Positions 1 through 6,705 of a DNA stretch of 22,971 bases are shown piece after piece (the first letter of the stretch is position 1; every line of letters begins with the position of its first letter). The notes beneath the pieces were generated by a model. That model saw only the letters and a list, made by a program, of their open reading frames with translations. It had not been told where the DNA came from and searched no databases. Both the position numbers and the translations under genes were made by a program. Origin of the DNA: JAYENY01 sp964646075 (GTDB taxonomy: Bacteria; Patescibacteriota; Minisyncoccia; Minisyncoccales; PEYH01); contig CAZYBZ010000005.1 in assembly GCA_964646075.1 (NCBI GenBank), positions 1 through 22,971 on the forward strand, given 5' to 3'.

Positions 1-273
1 CATTTTGCAGATGATTAAGTTTAAAAATAACAAAATTGATATAGGTAAGATGTAAGATCCAACAGTCTCCAATAATTCAATAAGCACGCTGGCTAATGTC
101 GGCGGCGGGAGAATAACTGGCATCATGAATAAGAAGGACCTTGGAGGATGAACAAAATAATAAATAAATACCCAGTGAGCGATACCAATAAAAACCACCA
201 TCGTCATAATCACTGGATTCTTTATAATTATTTTTAACCCTTGTTTTATCGCTTTTGCAATTTGAATTTTCAT
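1..273 (-). CDS. Membrane protein, N-terminal part (runs off window edge)
   Basis: An open frame starts at ATG 273-271 and stays open for 91 codons to the window edge, so only the N-terminus is present. The first ~18 residues are basic (MKIQIAKAIKQGLKIIIK), followed by a hydrophobic stretch (about residues 19-41), a Pro/Arg turn (VHPPRS), a second hydrophobic stretch rich in Pro (about 46-60), and a third (about 70-89). This looks like a multi-pass inner-membrane protein with an amphipathic N-terminal helix. I do not recognise the family. No Shine-Dalgarno sequence precedes the start; the upstream bases are AT-rich. It lies downstream of the tRNA cluster in the same orientation. That it is a gene is fairly secure because the frame is long and its hydrophobic pattern coherent; its function is unknown. 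Confidence 0.7.
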   Translation of the reverse strand, partial: MKIQIAKAIKQGLKIIIKNPVIMTMVVFIGIAHWVFIYYFVHPPRSFLFMMPVILPPPTLASVLIELLETVGSYILPISILLFLNLIICKM

Positions 274-433
274 AGTAAATTTCTTAATCAGTCTTTAATT
301 TCCACAGATGTCCGTAAGTGCTTGATATCTGTATTGTCTAATCAAAAAAAATACAATTCTAATGGCTTTTTGTCTATCCTAAGCAGTGCCACCTCAAGTA
401 AAATTTTGTGATTTCTACTATTGAAAAAATTTG
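274..433 (-). other. Intergenic spacer with a possible ORF remnant
   Basis: This 160-base spacer separates the tRNA-Asp gene from the partial membrane-protein gene. Directly 3' of tRNA-Asp the minus strand carries a run of six T without a dedicated hairpin. At 378-295 a short minus-strand frame, bounded by stops, reads RQKAIRIVFFLIRQYRYQAL and ends in TAA; an eight-base T run lies inside it at 351-344. It has no ATG. It could be a decayed gene fragment or chance. I see no other structure. Confidence 0.35.
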
Positions 434-507
434 CGGGGACGACCGGACTCGAACCGGCAACCTCATCCGTGACAGGGATGTGATCTAACCAATTGATCTA
501 CGCCCCC
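434..507 (-). tRNA. tRNA-Asp (GTC)
   Basis: The minus strand folds into a full cloverleaf: a seven-pair acceptor stem (GGGGGCG with CGTCCCC, one G-T pair), D arm GATC/GATC with the GG pair in the loop, anticodon stem CATCC/GGATG with loop CTGTCAC giving anticodon GTC, and T arm GCCGG/CCGGT with loop TTCGAGT. CCA is not encoded. It is the last of three tRNA genes transcribed together. No intron is visible. Confidence 0.95.
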
Positions 508-521
508 AAACATCTCCTTTG

Positions 522-595
522 TACCGGCGGCTGGATTTGAACCAGCGAACCTATCGCTTATGAAACGATCGCTCTAACCACTGAGCTACGCCGGC
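522..595 (-). tRNA. tRNA-Met (CAT), elongator type
   Basis: The cloverleaf has acceptor GCCGGCG/CGCCGGT, D arm GCTC/GAGC with C11:G24 as in elongators and GG in the loop, anticodon stem ATCGT/GCGAT with loop TTCATAA (anticodon CAT), and T arm with a normal TTCAAAT loop. CCA is not encoded. A CAT anticodon could also belong to tRNA-Ile2, read as AUA after lysidine modification. The loop context resembles elongator Met more, but this is not decisive. It lies 9 bases from the initiator tRNA and 14 from tRNA-Asp. Confidence 0.88.
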
Positions 596-604
596 TTTCG
601 CTTG

Positions 605-675
605 TTGCGGGGGACCGAATTGCACGGTCGTCTGGGGCTTATGAGACCCCCGAGATACTACTTCTCTACCCCGCT
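605..675 (-). tRNA. Initiator tRNA-fMet (CAT) with an unusual elbow
   Basis: Initiator hallmarks are present: no pairing at 1:72 (A1 opposite A72), A11:U24 in the D stem (GAGA/TCTC), loop CTCATAA with anticodon CAT, and a GC-rich acceptor GCGGGG/CCCCGC as in the E. coli initiator. Two features are odd. The D loop is only seven bases (AGTAGTA) and lacks the G18-G19 doublet. The T loop is TGCAATT, with G at position 55 where U (pseudouridine) is nearly invariant. The anticodon stem has G29:C41 and G30:C40, but U31:G39 where three G-C pairs are usual. CCA is not encoded. The stems are otherwise intact, so I call it functional rather than a pseudo-tRNA. It is the first gene of the tRNA cluster. 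Confidence 0.85.
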
Positions 676-713
676 CTGATAGTTAAGACAAGTTATTATC
701 ATAAACTATTACC

Positions 714-742
714 ATCTTAACCGATTCTCAACACAAAATCAA
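714..742 (-). promoter_or_regulatory. Possible promoter of the tRNA cluster
   Basis: On the minus strand TTGATT (742-737) and TAAGAT (719-714) are separated by 17 bases, about 38 bases before the 5' end of the initiator tRNA. Each hexamer matches the sigma70 consensus at four of six positions. AT-rich DNA gives such matches by chance, so this is tentative. The 676-792 spacer shows nothing else. Confidence 0.35.
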
Positions 743-792
743 GCTCATTATCTCGGCGATCACCTATTTTTATTAACCATTTTAACCATCAA

Positions 793-1374
793 TTATTTAT
801 CATCAAATTTCTTAAGCTTAGAAAATCCTTTTTGATAAATAGCAATATTTTTTTTAGCTCTTCTTAAGGTCAATTTTGTTTCTTGATGGGTTAATATTTC
901 CTCTAAAACCTTTTTTGCCCTTAAGACATTTTTAGTATTAGGGACTAACTTTGGCGAGAATTTTCTACCTCGTTTTTCTAATGCCTGATTAAAAAGCTTG
1001 TCGGCATCAATAAGGGCTAATTTATAATTCAATTCCTCTCCAGTCTTTAACCTATCCTTAATTCTCTCCCACTCACTCCTCTTAATCCTGCCATCTTTTA
1101 AATTCAATTTCTCGTCTTCTAGCTTGGAAAACTCTTCTGGCCCAGAAGCGGAAGAATACGCCTTTTTTATTGCCTTGTAGCTATAGTGTTGTTTCCAATG
1201 GCTATAGTCATTCCAACGATCTAAAAATACGAATCTTAAATACGTGGTTCTAATAAGGAAATAGATAATTAAACCAATAGCCAGCCCAGACAATAATAAA
1301 AAGATAATCCTCAGTGGCAAAAGGGCTTGTTGAAGTTCTGGGGAAATAATCATTTGGAAAATTTGTTCTAGCAT
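793..1374 (-). CDS. Small membrane-anchored protein of unknown function
   Basis: A 193-residue protein with one clear transmembrane helix (about residues 22-43, LRIIFLLLSGLAIGLIIYFLI) followed by a mostly hydrophilic, Lys/Arg/Glu-rich helical C-terminal part with no cysteines. The short N-terminus and single helix suggest an anchored protein with most of its mass on one side of the membrane; the basic stretch after the helix suggests the cytoplasmic side. I do not recognise a family. It begins 7 bases inside the end of gatA (ATG 1374-1372, gatA stop TAG 1370-1368), so it is probably translated by coupling with gatA. Nothing in the sequence says what it does in relation to tRNA amidation. Confidence 0.8.
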   Translation of the reverse strand: MLEQIFQMIISPELQQALLPLRIIFLLLSGLAIGLIIYFLIRTTYLRFVFLDRWNDYSHWKQHYSYKAIKKAYSSASGPEEFSKLEDEKLNLKDGRIKRSEWERIKDRLKTGEELNYKLALIDADKLFNQALEKRGRKFSPKLVPNTKNVLRAKKVLEEILTHQETKLTLRRAKKNIAIYQKGFSKLKKFDDK

Positions 1375-2792
1375 AATGATTCAAAAAATTTAGCGACCTT
1401 GAAAATTCTTTTTTCTCTAAATCGTGGTGCTATAAACTGAATCCCCACTGGCAGTTTTCCAATCTTGCCTGCTGGAACAGAGATTGCTGGCAATCCAGCG
1501 AGATTTACCGGAACAGTAAGGAGGTCTGCCATATACATTGACAAAGGATCGGTCAATCGTTCGCCAAGCTTGAAAGGAGGAAAGGGTGACGTCGGGGTAA
1601 CCAATAAATCAACCTTTTTAAATACCTCCTGAAAATCCTCAATGATTTTGACTCTCACCTTCTGTGCTCTCAAGTAGTAAGCGTCATAATAGCCAGACGA
1701 CAGGCAATAAGTACCAAGCATTATTCTTCTTTTCACCTCTTGTCCAAAGAATTCTCCCCGAGTCTGAAAATATGAATCTAATAAATTCTTCCCTCCTTTT
1801 TTTGACATGCCAAATTTGACCCCATCATATCTGCCTAAATTACTAGAAACCTCGGCTGGCATAAGAATATAATAACAAGCAATTCCATATTCTAAATGAG
1901 GCAAACTCACGTTTTCTATTTTTAAACCTTCTTTTTCTAATTTCCTAACCGCTTTATTTATAAGAGCAATAACTTGTTTATCGACCCCCTCCCCGAAACA
2001 CTCTTTGGGTAAGCCAATCACCAAATCTTTTAATGGCTTATCAGACTGACGACTTAACAACTCCCCCTTCACGCTAGTGGAGTCCATCGGATCTCTTCCT
2101 TTTATTATATTAAAAATAATTTCTCCGTCTCTAACATTCTTGGTAAGCGAACCTATTTGATCCAAAGATGAGGCCATAGCAATTAATCCAAAACGGGAAA
2201 CTCTTCCATATGTGGGCTTTAGTCCAACCACTCCGCAAAAAGAAGCTGGCTGACGCACCGAACCAGCAGTGTCTGAGCCTAAAGAAACAACGCACATCCC
2301 CGCAGAGACCGCAACAGCAGAACCAGAAGATGAGCCGCCAGGCACATACTCTAAATCACAAGGATTCTTAGTTAAGCCATAAGCAGAATATTCTCCTGAT
2401 GATCCGTGAGCAAATTCATCAAGATTAGTTTTTCCTAAGATTATCACCCCCTCTTTTTTAAGCTTTTCTATCACCGAAGCATCATAGGGAGCAATATAAT
2501 TATCCAGGATTCTTGAGCCAGCAGTACATCTTTGCCCTTGAACCAAAATATTATCTTTAACAGAGAGGGACACCCCTGCTAAAGAGGGCAACGGGTTCCC
2601 CTTAAAAATTAATTTATCAATCTCTTTCGCTTGAATAATCGCCTTCTTATCAAAAACCGTAATAAAAGCGTTAAGCTCTTTATCTAATCTTTCAATATTC
2701 TCTAAATATAACTTAACAATTTCTTCACAAGAAAATTCTTTACTGCTTAAGCCTTGACGAATGTTCTCAATAGTTAAAGAAGATAACTTCAT
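1368..2792 (-). CDS. gatA: Asp/Glu-tRNA amidotransferase subunit A (GatA)
   Basis: GatA is the amidase subunit of GatCAB. It releases ammonia from glutamine so that mischarged Glu-tRNA(Gln) (and Asp-tRNA(Asn)) can be amidated in the cytoplasm. The 474-residue length is normal. The amidase-signature Ser-cisSer-Lys triad is visible: K79 in SLSVKDN, S154 in the PGGSSSGS loop and S178 in DTAGSVRQ; TYGRVSRFGLIAMASSLDQ follows as expected. The start overlaps the gatC stop by one base (TAATG), indicating coupling. The GatB subunit, which binds tRNA and performs the kinase/transfer step, is not in this window and must lie elsewhere. Its presence implies that Gln-tRNA is made indirectly in this organism. 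Confidence 0.97.
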   Translation of the reverse strand: MKLSSLTIENIRQGLSSKEFSCEEIVKLYLENIERLDKELNAFITVFDKKAIIQAKEIDKLIFKGNPLPSLAGVSLSVKDNILVQGQRCTAGSRILDNYIAPYDASVIEKLKKEGVIILGKTNLDEFAHGSSGEYSAYGLTKNPCDLEYVPGGSSSGSAVAVSAGMCVVSLGSDTAGSVRQPASFCGVVGLKPTYGRVSRFGLIAMASSLDQIGSLTKNVRDGEIIFNIIKGRDPMDSTSVKGELLSRQSDKPLKDLVIGLPKECFGEGVDKQVIALINKAVRKLEKEGLKIENVSLPHLEYGIACYYILMPAEVSSNLGRYDGVKFGMSKKGGKNLLDSYFQTRGEFFGQEVKRRIMLGTYCLSSGYYDAYYLRAQKVRVKIIEDFQEVFKKVDLLVTPTSPFPPFKLGERLTDPLSMYMADLLTVPVNLAGLPAISVPAGKIGKLPVGIQFIAPRFREKRIFKVAKFFESLC

Positions 2793-3079
2793 TAAAAAAC
2801 TGATTTTACTTTAATAAAACGCCCTTTTGTTTGTGGCGCAAACCTAAAAAGATCTTTCTCTGTTTGAGCCTTTTTTTCTTTTACCTTGTCTTCCCTCATC
2901 ACGCTTTGAGATTTTAATAAAGAGTCAGAGAGATTAACTGTCTGGACATTAACTTCTTTTAGCTTATTAAAATAATTTAAAATAGAAAAAAGGTTCTCCT
3001 GTAAGTCCTTAAGCTCTTTTTCCGAGAATTGAATTCTCGCCAACCCAGAAACATGTTTTACTTCTTTTAAGGCAATCAT
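2792..3079 (-). CDS. gatC: Asp/Glu-tRNA amidotransferase subunit C (GatC)
   Basis: A 95-residue protein with the GatC pattern: VKHVSGLARIQFSEKELKDL near the N-terminus (family: hva.LArL.l.eeE...), an acidic/helical middle (FSILNYFNKLKEVN) and a C-terminal VMREDKV...FAPQTKGRFIKVKSVF, corresponding to the usual lReDev...ap....g.F.VPkv. GatC is the small belt-like subunit that stabilises GatA on GatB. It lies immediately upstream of gatA with a one-base overlap and 25 bases downstream of mreB. No Shine-Dalgarno motif precedes its ATG. The VPKV end is here VKSV, a small departure. Confidence 0.93.
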   Translation of the reverse strand: MIALKEVKHVSGLARIQFSEKELKDLQENLFSILNYFNKLKEVNVQTVNLSDSLLKSQSVMREDKVKEKKAQTEKDLFRFAPQTKGRFIKVKSVF

Positions 3080-3104
3080 ATGTTTTACTGATTAGTTAGT
3101 GGGC

Positions 3105-4175
3105 TTATTGTCCCGGTGGTCTAAGTTCCTCCTGCTCTGCTAGGACTTCCTCTAGCTGATCCATATTTTCTAAAACCATTCCCGCCCCTCTCACAACTGC
3201 TGTTAAGGGGTCTTCAATGATTTTAACCGGCATCCTGGTCTCCTTGGTAATCAGCTCATTTAAACCCCTTAGCATTGAACCACCACCGGTTAAAAATATA
3301 CCACGAGTCATAATGTCTGCCACTAACTCTGGTGGCGTAGCTTCAATGGTATCTTTGATAGCAGTAACTATCTGTTTAACTGATCTTTTAAGAGCCATGT
3401 TAATACTATTTTCATTAACCATTACTTCTTCGGGCAAACCCGTTATTAAATTCCTCCCTCTCACAGGTACCTCTTTCTTATCTTTATCCTTTTCTTTGTT
3501 GTTTTTATTTAAATAAGCAGAACCAATTTTTATTTTCACCTTTTCGGCAGTCCGAGTCCCAATTAATAATCGATACTCTTCCTGACAATAATCAATAATA
3601 TCCTGATCAAGCTTATCTCCCGCTATTTTTAAGCTTTGAGCCAAAACAATGCCTCCAAGAGAAATTATAGCAATGTCAGCGGTTCCTCCTCCAATATCTA
3701 CTAAAAAATTACCGCCTGGCTCCTGAATCGGCAAACGAGCCCCGATAGCCGCAGCTATCGGCTGTTCAATCAAATAAACTTTTCTAGCCCCAGCATTCTT
3801 AGCTGCGTCTTTAACTGCTTTTTTTTCCACTTCAGTCAAGCCACAAGGGACGCCGATAATCACCCTCGGCCTAGGAAAAACAATTCTATTTTTATAAGCA
3901 CTCTCAATAAAATATTTAAGCATCTGCTCAGCAATTTCAAAATCAGAAATTACTCCTTTAATTAAGGGTCTACTGGCAACAATGTGAGTTGGTGTTCGAC
4001 CAACCATCTTCTTTGCCTCCTTGCCAATAGCTAAAATCTGAGAAGTTTTCCTATTGACAGCCACCACCGAAGGCTCGGTGATAGCAATTCCTTCTCCCTT
4101 GATATAGACTAATGTTGTGGCCGTTCCCAAATCAATAGCAATATCTTTGCGTAGTCTAGATAAAAGATTTAACAT
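3105..4175 (-). CDS. mreB: Rod-shape actin homologue MreB (copy 1)
   Basis: MreB polymerises on the inner membrane and guides cell-wall synthesis. The 356-residue protein has phosphate-1 motif IDLGTATTLVY (D15), the EPSVVAV strand, connect-1 EQPIAAAIGA, phosphate-2 VDIGGGTADIAII (D160) and adenosine motif LTGGGSMLRGL. The N-terminus (MLNLLSRLRK) is a short amphipathic helix like the membrane-binding end of Gram-negative MreB. A basic/acidic insert of roughly seven residues (NKNNKEKDKDKKE, about 223-235) lengthens a surface loop relative to E. coli. It lies 8 bases downstream of proS and upstream of gatCA; no mreC or mreD is adjacent. A second MreB is encoded at 8265-9272. Confidence 0.96.
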   Translation of the reverse strand: MLNLLSRLRKDIAIDLGTATTLVYIKGEGIAITEPSVVAVNRKTSQILAIGKEAKKMVGRTPTHIVASRPLIKGVISDFEIAEQMLKYFIESAYKNRIVFPRPRVIIGVPCGLTEVEKKAVKDAAKNAGARKVYLIEQPIAAAIGARLPIQEPGGNFLVDIGGGTADIAIISLGGIVLAQSLKIAGDKLDQDIIDYCQEEYRLLIGTRTAEKVKIKIGSAYLNKNNKEKDKDKKEVPVRGRNLITGLPEEVMVNENSINMALKRSVKQIVTAIKDTIEATPPELVADIMTRGIFLTGGGSMLRGLNELITKETRMPVKIIEDPLTAVVRGAGMVLENMDQLEEVLAEQEELRPPGQ

Positions 4176-4183
4176 ATAAATAA

Positions 4184-5440
4184 TTAAACAATTAAATAAT
4201 TAAGCACATTGAGCTTCTCTATTTTCACTAATTTAACTTCTTTTTTATCTCTTCTTTTTATTTCCACAGAACGCAACTCTAATGTTTTTCTACTGACTAT
4301 AATCCTATAAGGGATACCGATTAAATCTGCTTCAGCTAACTTCTCTCCCGAGCTTACATCTCTCCTGTCATCATACAATACTTCAATTCCTCGTTTTTGT
4401 AAATCATTATAAATCTTATCCGCACAGACAATCGTCTCTTCCTTTTGTGCGTCTATCGCTACTAAATGAACTAAATACGGAGAGACTTCTTTAGGCCAAA
4501 TGATCCCTCTGTCATCATGGTGAGCTTCAACTATTGTCGCCATCAACCGACCAATCCCAATGCCATAAGAAGCCATAATAACTAAGTTTTTTTCTCCATT
4601 TTTATCAATGAAATGCAAGTCAAATGGCTCAGAATATTTAGTCCCCAGGGGGAAGATATTCCCTATTTCAATGCCTTTCTCTTGACTAAGAGGATTGGCA
4701 CACTGAGGACAATTATCTCCCTTTTTTTCTTTAGAAATTTCTCTGTTTTTAGCAAAACTACATTTAGAACAATAGATAATTGTATCTTCTCCTACTGGAG
4801 TTAAGGCTTGAAATTCATCGGTAAATTCAGCAGTAAATCCGCCCCCAGAAGCTTTTACTCTTACGGCTGAAAGCTCACATCTTTTAAAAATTTTTAAATA
4901 ACTTTGGGCAACAATCTCATAATATTCTTCAAAATCTTTCTGACTAGCATGAAAGCTATATAAATCTTTCATTACGAATTCTCTTGTTCTTAGCAACCCG
5001 CTAGTATAACGCAATTCATTTCTAAATTTTGATTGAATCTGAAAAAGAGCAAAGGGTAAATCCCTATAAGAGCTTATCCTCTCTTTGGCAATTTTTGCCA
5101 TTACTTCTTCGTGAGTGGGGCCTAGGGCAAAATCTTTTTTATGACTATCTTTTAATTTATATAATGGTGGACTCATTGTTTCCCAACGACCTGCTCTTTG
5201 CCAAATATTTTTAGGATGCAATGAAGGCAAGAAGACCTCTTGTCCGCCAATACTAGACATTTCTTCTCTGATAATTTGGGCTATTTTTTGATGAACCAAC
5301 CAGCCTAGCGGCAGAAAACTATAGATGCCAGAGCCGAGCTGATCAATAAAGTCGCCTCTATATAAAAATTTATGAGAAGCCGCTTCAATGGTTTTAGGCA
5401 CCTCTTTTTTTGCTCTATAGAAAAGTTGGGACTGCTTCAT
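4184..5440 (-). CDS. proS: Prolyl-tRNA synthetase, short form without the INS editing domain
   Basis: ProS attaches proline to tRNA-Pro. Class II motifs are visible: motif 1 region GDFIDQLGSGIYSFLPLGW, the TxE loop ALGPTHEEV (107-113), motif 2 RTREFVMKDLYSFH (151-164) and motif 3 GIGIGRLMA (293-301), followed by the anticodon-binding domain (about 320-410). I start at ATG 5440 (MKQSQLFYRA), where homology begins; the frame could extend 13 codons upstream. At 418 residues it is about 150 shorter than standard bacterial ProS, and the missing part is the INS domain that clears Ala-tRNA(Pro). In its place lies a four-cysteine knuckle (C224, C227, C244, C247). The gene follows rseP, as in many bacteria. 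The C-terminal NVLNYLIV is encoded by AT-rich repeat-like DNA. Confidence 0.95.
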   Translation of the reverse strand: MKQSQLFYRAKKEVPKTIEAASHKFLYRGDFIDQLGSGIYSFLPLGWLVHQKIAQIIREEMSSIGGQEVFLPSLHPKNIWQRAGRWETMSPPLYKLKDSHKKDFALGPTHEEVMAKIAKERISSYRDLPFALFQIQSKFRNELRYTSGLLRTREFVMKDLYSFHASQKDFEEYYEIVAQSYLKIFKRCELSAVRVKASGGGFTAEFTDEFQALTPVGEDTIIYCSKCSFAKNREISKEKKGDNCPQCANPLSQEKGIEIGNIFPLGTKYSEPFDLHFIDKNGEKNLVIMASYGIGIGRLMATIVEAHHDDRGIIWPKEVSPYLVHLVAIDAQKEETIVCADKIYNDLQKRGIEVLYDDRRDVSSGEKLAEADLIGIPYRIIVSRKTLELRSVEIKRRDKKEVKLVKIEKLNVLNYLIV

Positions 5441-5488
5441 AATAAGCCTATTTTTAACAATTCTTATGTTAAATATCAACCATATGTG

Positions 5489-5525
5489 AACGAGCCACGG
5501 TCTCGTTGTTAATCTGTATTAACAA
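5489..5525 (-). other. Two overlapping inverted repeats between rseP and proS
   Basis: In the 88-base gap upstream of proS a perfect eight-base inverted repeat (TTGTTAAT at 5506-5513 and ATTAACAA at 5518-5525, loop of four) shares two bases with a second six-base one (AACGAG at 5489-5494 and CTCGTT at 5502-5507, loop of seven). They could form mutually exclusive hairpins in the transcript ahead of proS. No U tract follows, so neither is a classical terminator, and no T-box features are evident. Confidence 0.4.
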
Positions 5526-5528
5526 AGA

Positions 5529-6650
5529 TTAAAATAAAATATCTTTAAATTGAAAAACATCTTTAACGGTTATCAGAAAAAACAAAATGAGTAAAAAGAA
5601 AAAACCGACCAAATTGATAATTTTCTCTAATTTAATAGGAGGCTTCTTTTTAAAAATTGTTTCGTAAAGTACAAAAACCAGCCTTCCGCCATCAGCCGCA
5701 GGGATAGGCAAGATATTAATTATTCCCAAAGCTAGGGATAAAGCAGCAATAAGATAAAAAACTTGCCATAAACCAACAGCCATGCTTAGTTTTGTAAAAG
5801 CTAAAATTCCCACTGGTCCAGTAACTGCTCCAGAGATTGGCTCAATACTTCTTTCTGTGATTGAAGATTTTATTAAACTCCCCATAGCGTAAAAAGAAAA
5901 ATGAGCAAGATTTAAACTATGTAAAACGCCCACAAACATCCTCTCTCCCGTAGTCTCATACTTTAAAAGGCTGACATCGCTTAACGCTACTCCTATCGCT
6001 CCTTGACCCTCAGGAGGGTCAATCCTCGGCACCAAAACAACCGACCTCTCTTCTTTGGTATGAATATTCCTCAAAAACAGAGTGACCTCTTCTCCTTTGC
6101 GCTCATTAATAAAAGAAATCACTTCTTCGGAATTTACTAAATCCTCTCCGTTGCCTGCGAGAACTAAATCAAATGGCTCAATCCCGGCTAATTGAGCAGG
6201 AGAACCTTCTTCAATCCAAGAGATTGCTGAGAAGCTCTCTTGTCGTCCAAATGGAAACTGATAGTCGAAAAACTGCCCCTGATGAGTTTGGAATCCCCTA
6301 AATCCCAAAAGAAAATAAAAAAGAATTATCGCTGTTAAAAAATTAACGGCTACACCAGCTAAAAGAACAGCTGCTTTTTGCCTTGGTCTTCTATTACTAA
6401 AACTTTCTAAATCTTTGCCATTCTTTTCGTCCTGTTCTTCGCCATGAATTCTTACAAAGCCACCAAAAGGAATCCAGTTTATAGAATAAATTGTTTTACC
6501 AAATTTCTTACCAAAAATTCTTGGCGGAAAACCAATGCCAAATTCATCCACTCTGATGCCTAGCTTTCTAGCAACTAAAAAATGCCCAAGCTCGTGGGAA
6601 ATAATCAAAAAACTAAAAATTAAAATAAAAACAATTAAAGCTAAAATCAT
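5529..6650 (-). CDS. rseP: RIP (site-2) zinc metalloprotease RseP
   Basis: An integral membrane protease that cleaves transmembrane segments, e.g. remnant signal peptides or anti-sigma factors. The 373-residue protein has the zinc motif HELGH (H19, E20, H23) in the first helix, one PDZ domain (about 140-205; typical lengths have one or two), and the third zinc ligand D320 in NILPIPAADGGRLVF (the family usually reads PALDGG). Further hydrophobic helices lie at about 97-117, 293-315 and 347-363. The HxxxH and Asp ligands are intact, so it should be active. It is placed between frr and proS, the conserved order, but without uppS, cdsA and dxr between. No site-1 partner or anti-sigma factor is seen in the window, so its substrate is unknown. 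Confidence 0.95.
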   Translation of the reverse strand: MILALIVFILIFSFLIISHELGHFLVARKLGIRVDEFGIGFPPRIFGKKFGKTIYSINWIPFGGFVRIHGEEQDEKNGKDLESFSNRRPRQKAAVLLAGVAVNFLTAIILFYFLLGFRGFQTHQGQFFDYQFPFGRQESFSAISWIEEGSPAQLAGIEPFDLVLAGNGEDLVNSEEVISFINERKGEEVTLFLRNIHTKEERSVVLVPRIDPPEGQGAIGVALSDVSLLKYETTGERMFVGVLHSLNLAHFSFYAMGSLIKSSITERSIEPISGAVTGPVGILAFTKLSMAVGLWQVFYLIAALSLALGIINILPIPAADGGRLVFVLYETIFKKKPPIKLEKIINLVGFFFLLILFFLITVKDVFQFKDILF

Positions 6651-6673
6651 TTTAATAATTAAGCATTTAGGTA

Positions 6674-6705
6674 ATTAAACAATTTAATCTGTTTAATTGT
6701 TTAAT
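6674..6705 (-). other. AT-rich inverted repeat at the frr stop codon
   Basis: An 11-base perfect inverted repeat (ATTAAACAATT at 6674-6684; AATTGTTTAAT at 6695-6705; loop of ten) spans the frr stop codon. The stem is AT-only except for one C-G pair, and no U run follows on the minus strand, so termination is doubtful. The 12-mer AATTAAACAATT recurs at 4182-4193 at the end of proS, suggesting a low-complexity spacer sequence. Confidence 0.35.

Noticed and set aside
605..675. Reading the third tRNA as a pseudogene
   Set aside because: All four stems pair and initiator-specific features are kept; only the D and T loops are unusual.
4183..4204. Repeat AATTAAACAATT shared by several spacers as a mobile or regulatory element
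   Set aside because: It is low-complexity AT sequence expected in DNA of this composition, with no boundaries or duplications.
6674..6705. Intrinsic terminator between frr and rseP
   Set aside because: The stem is almost pure A-T and is not followed by a U run on the minus strand.
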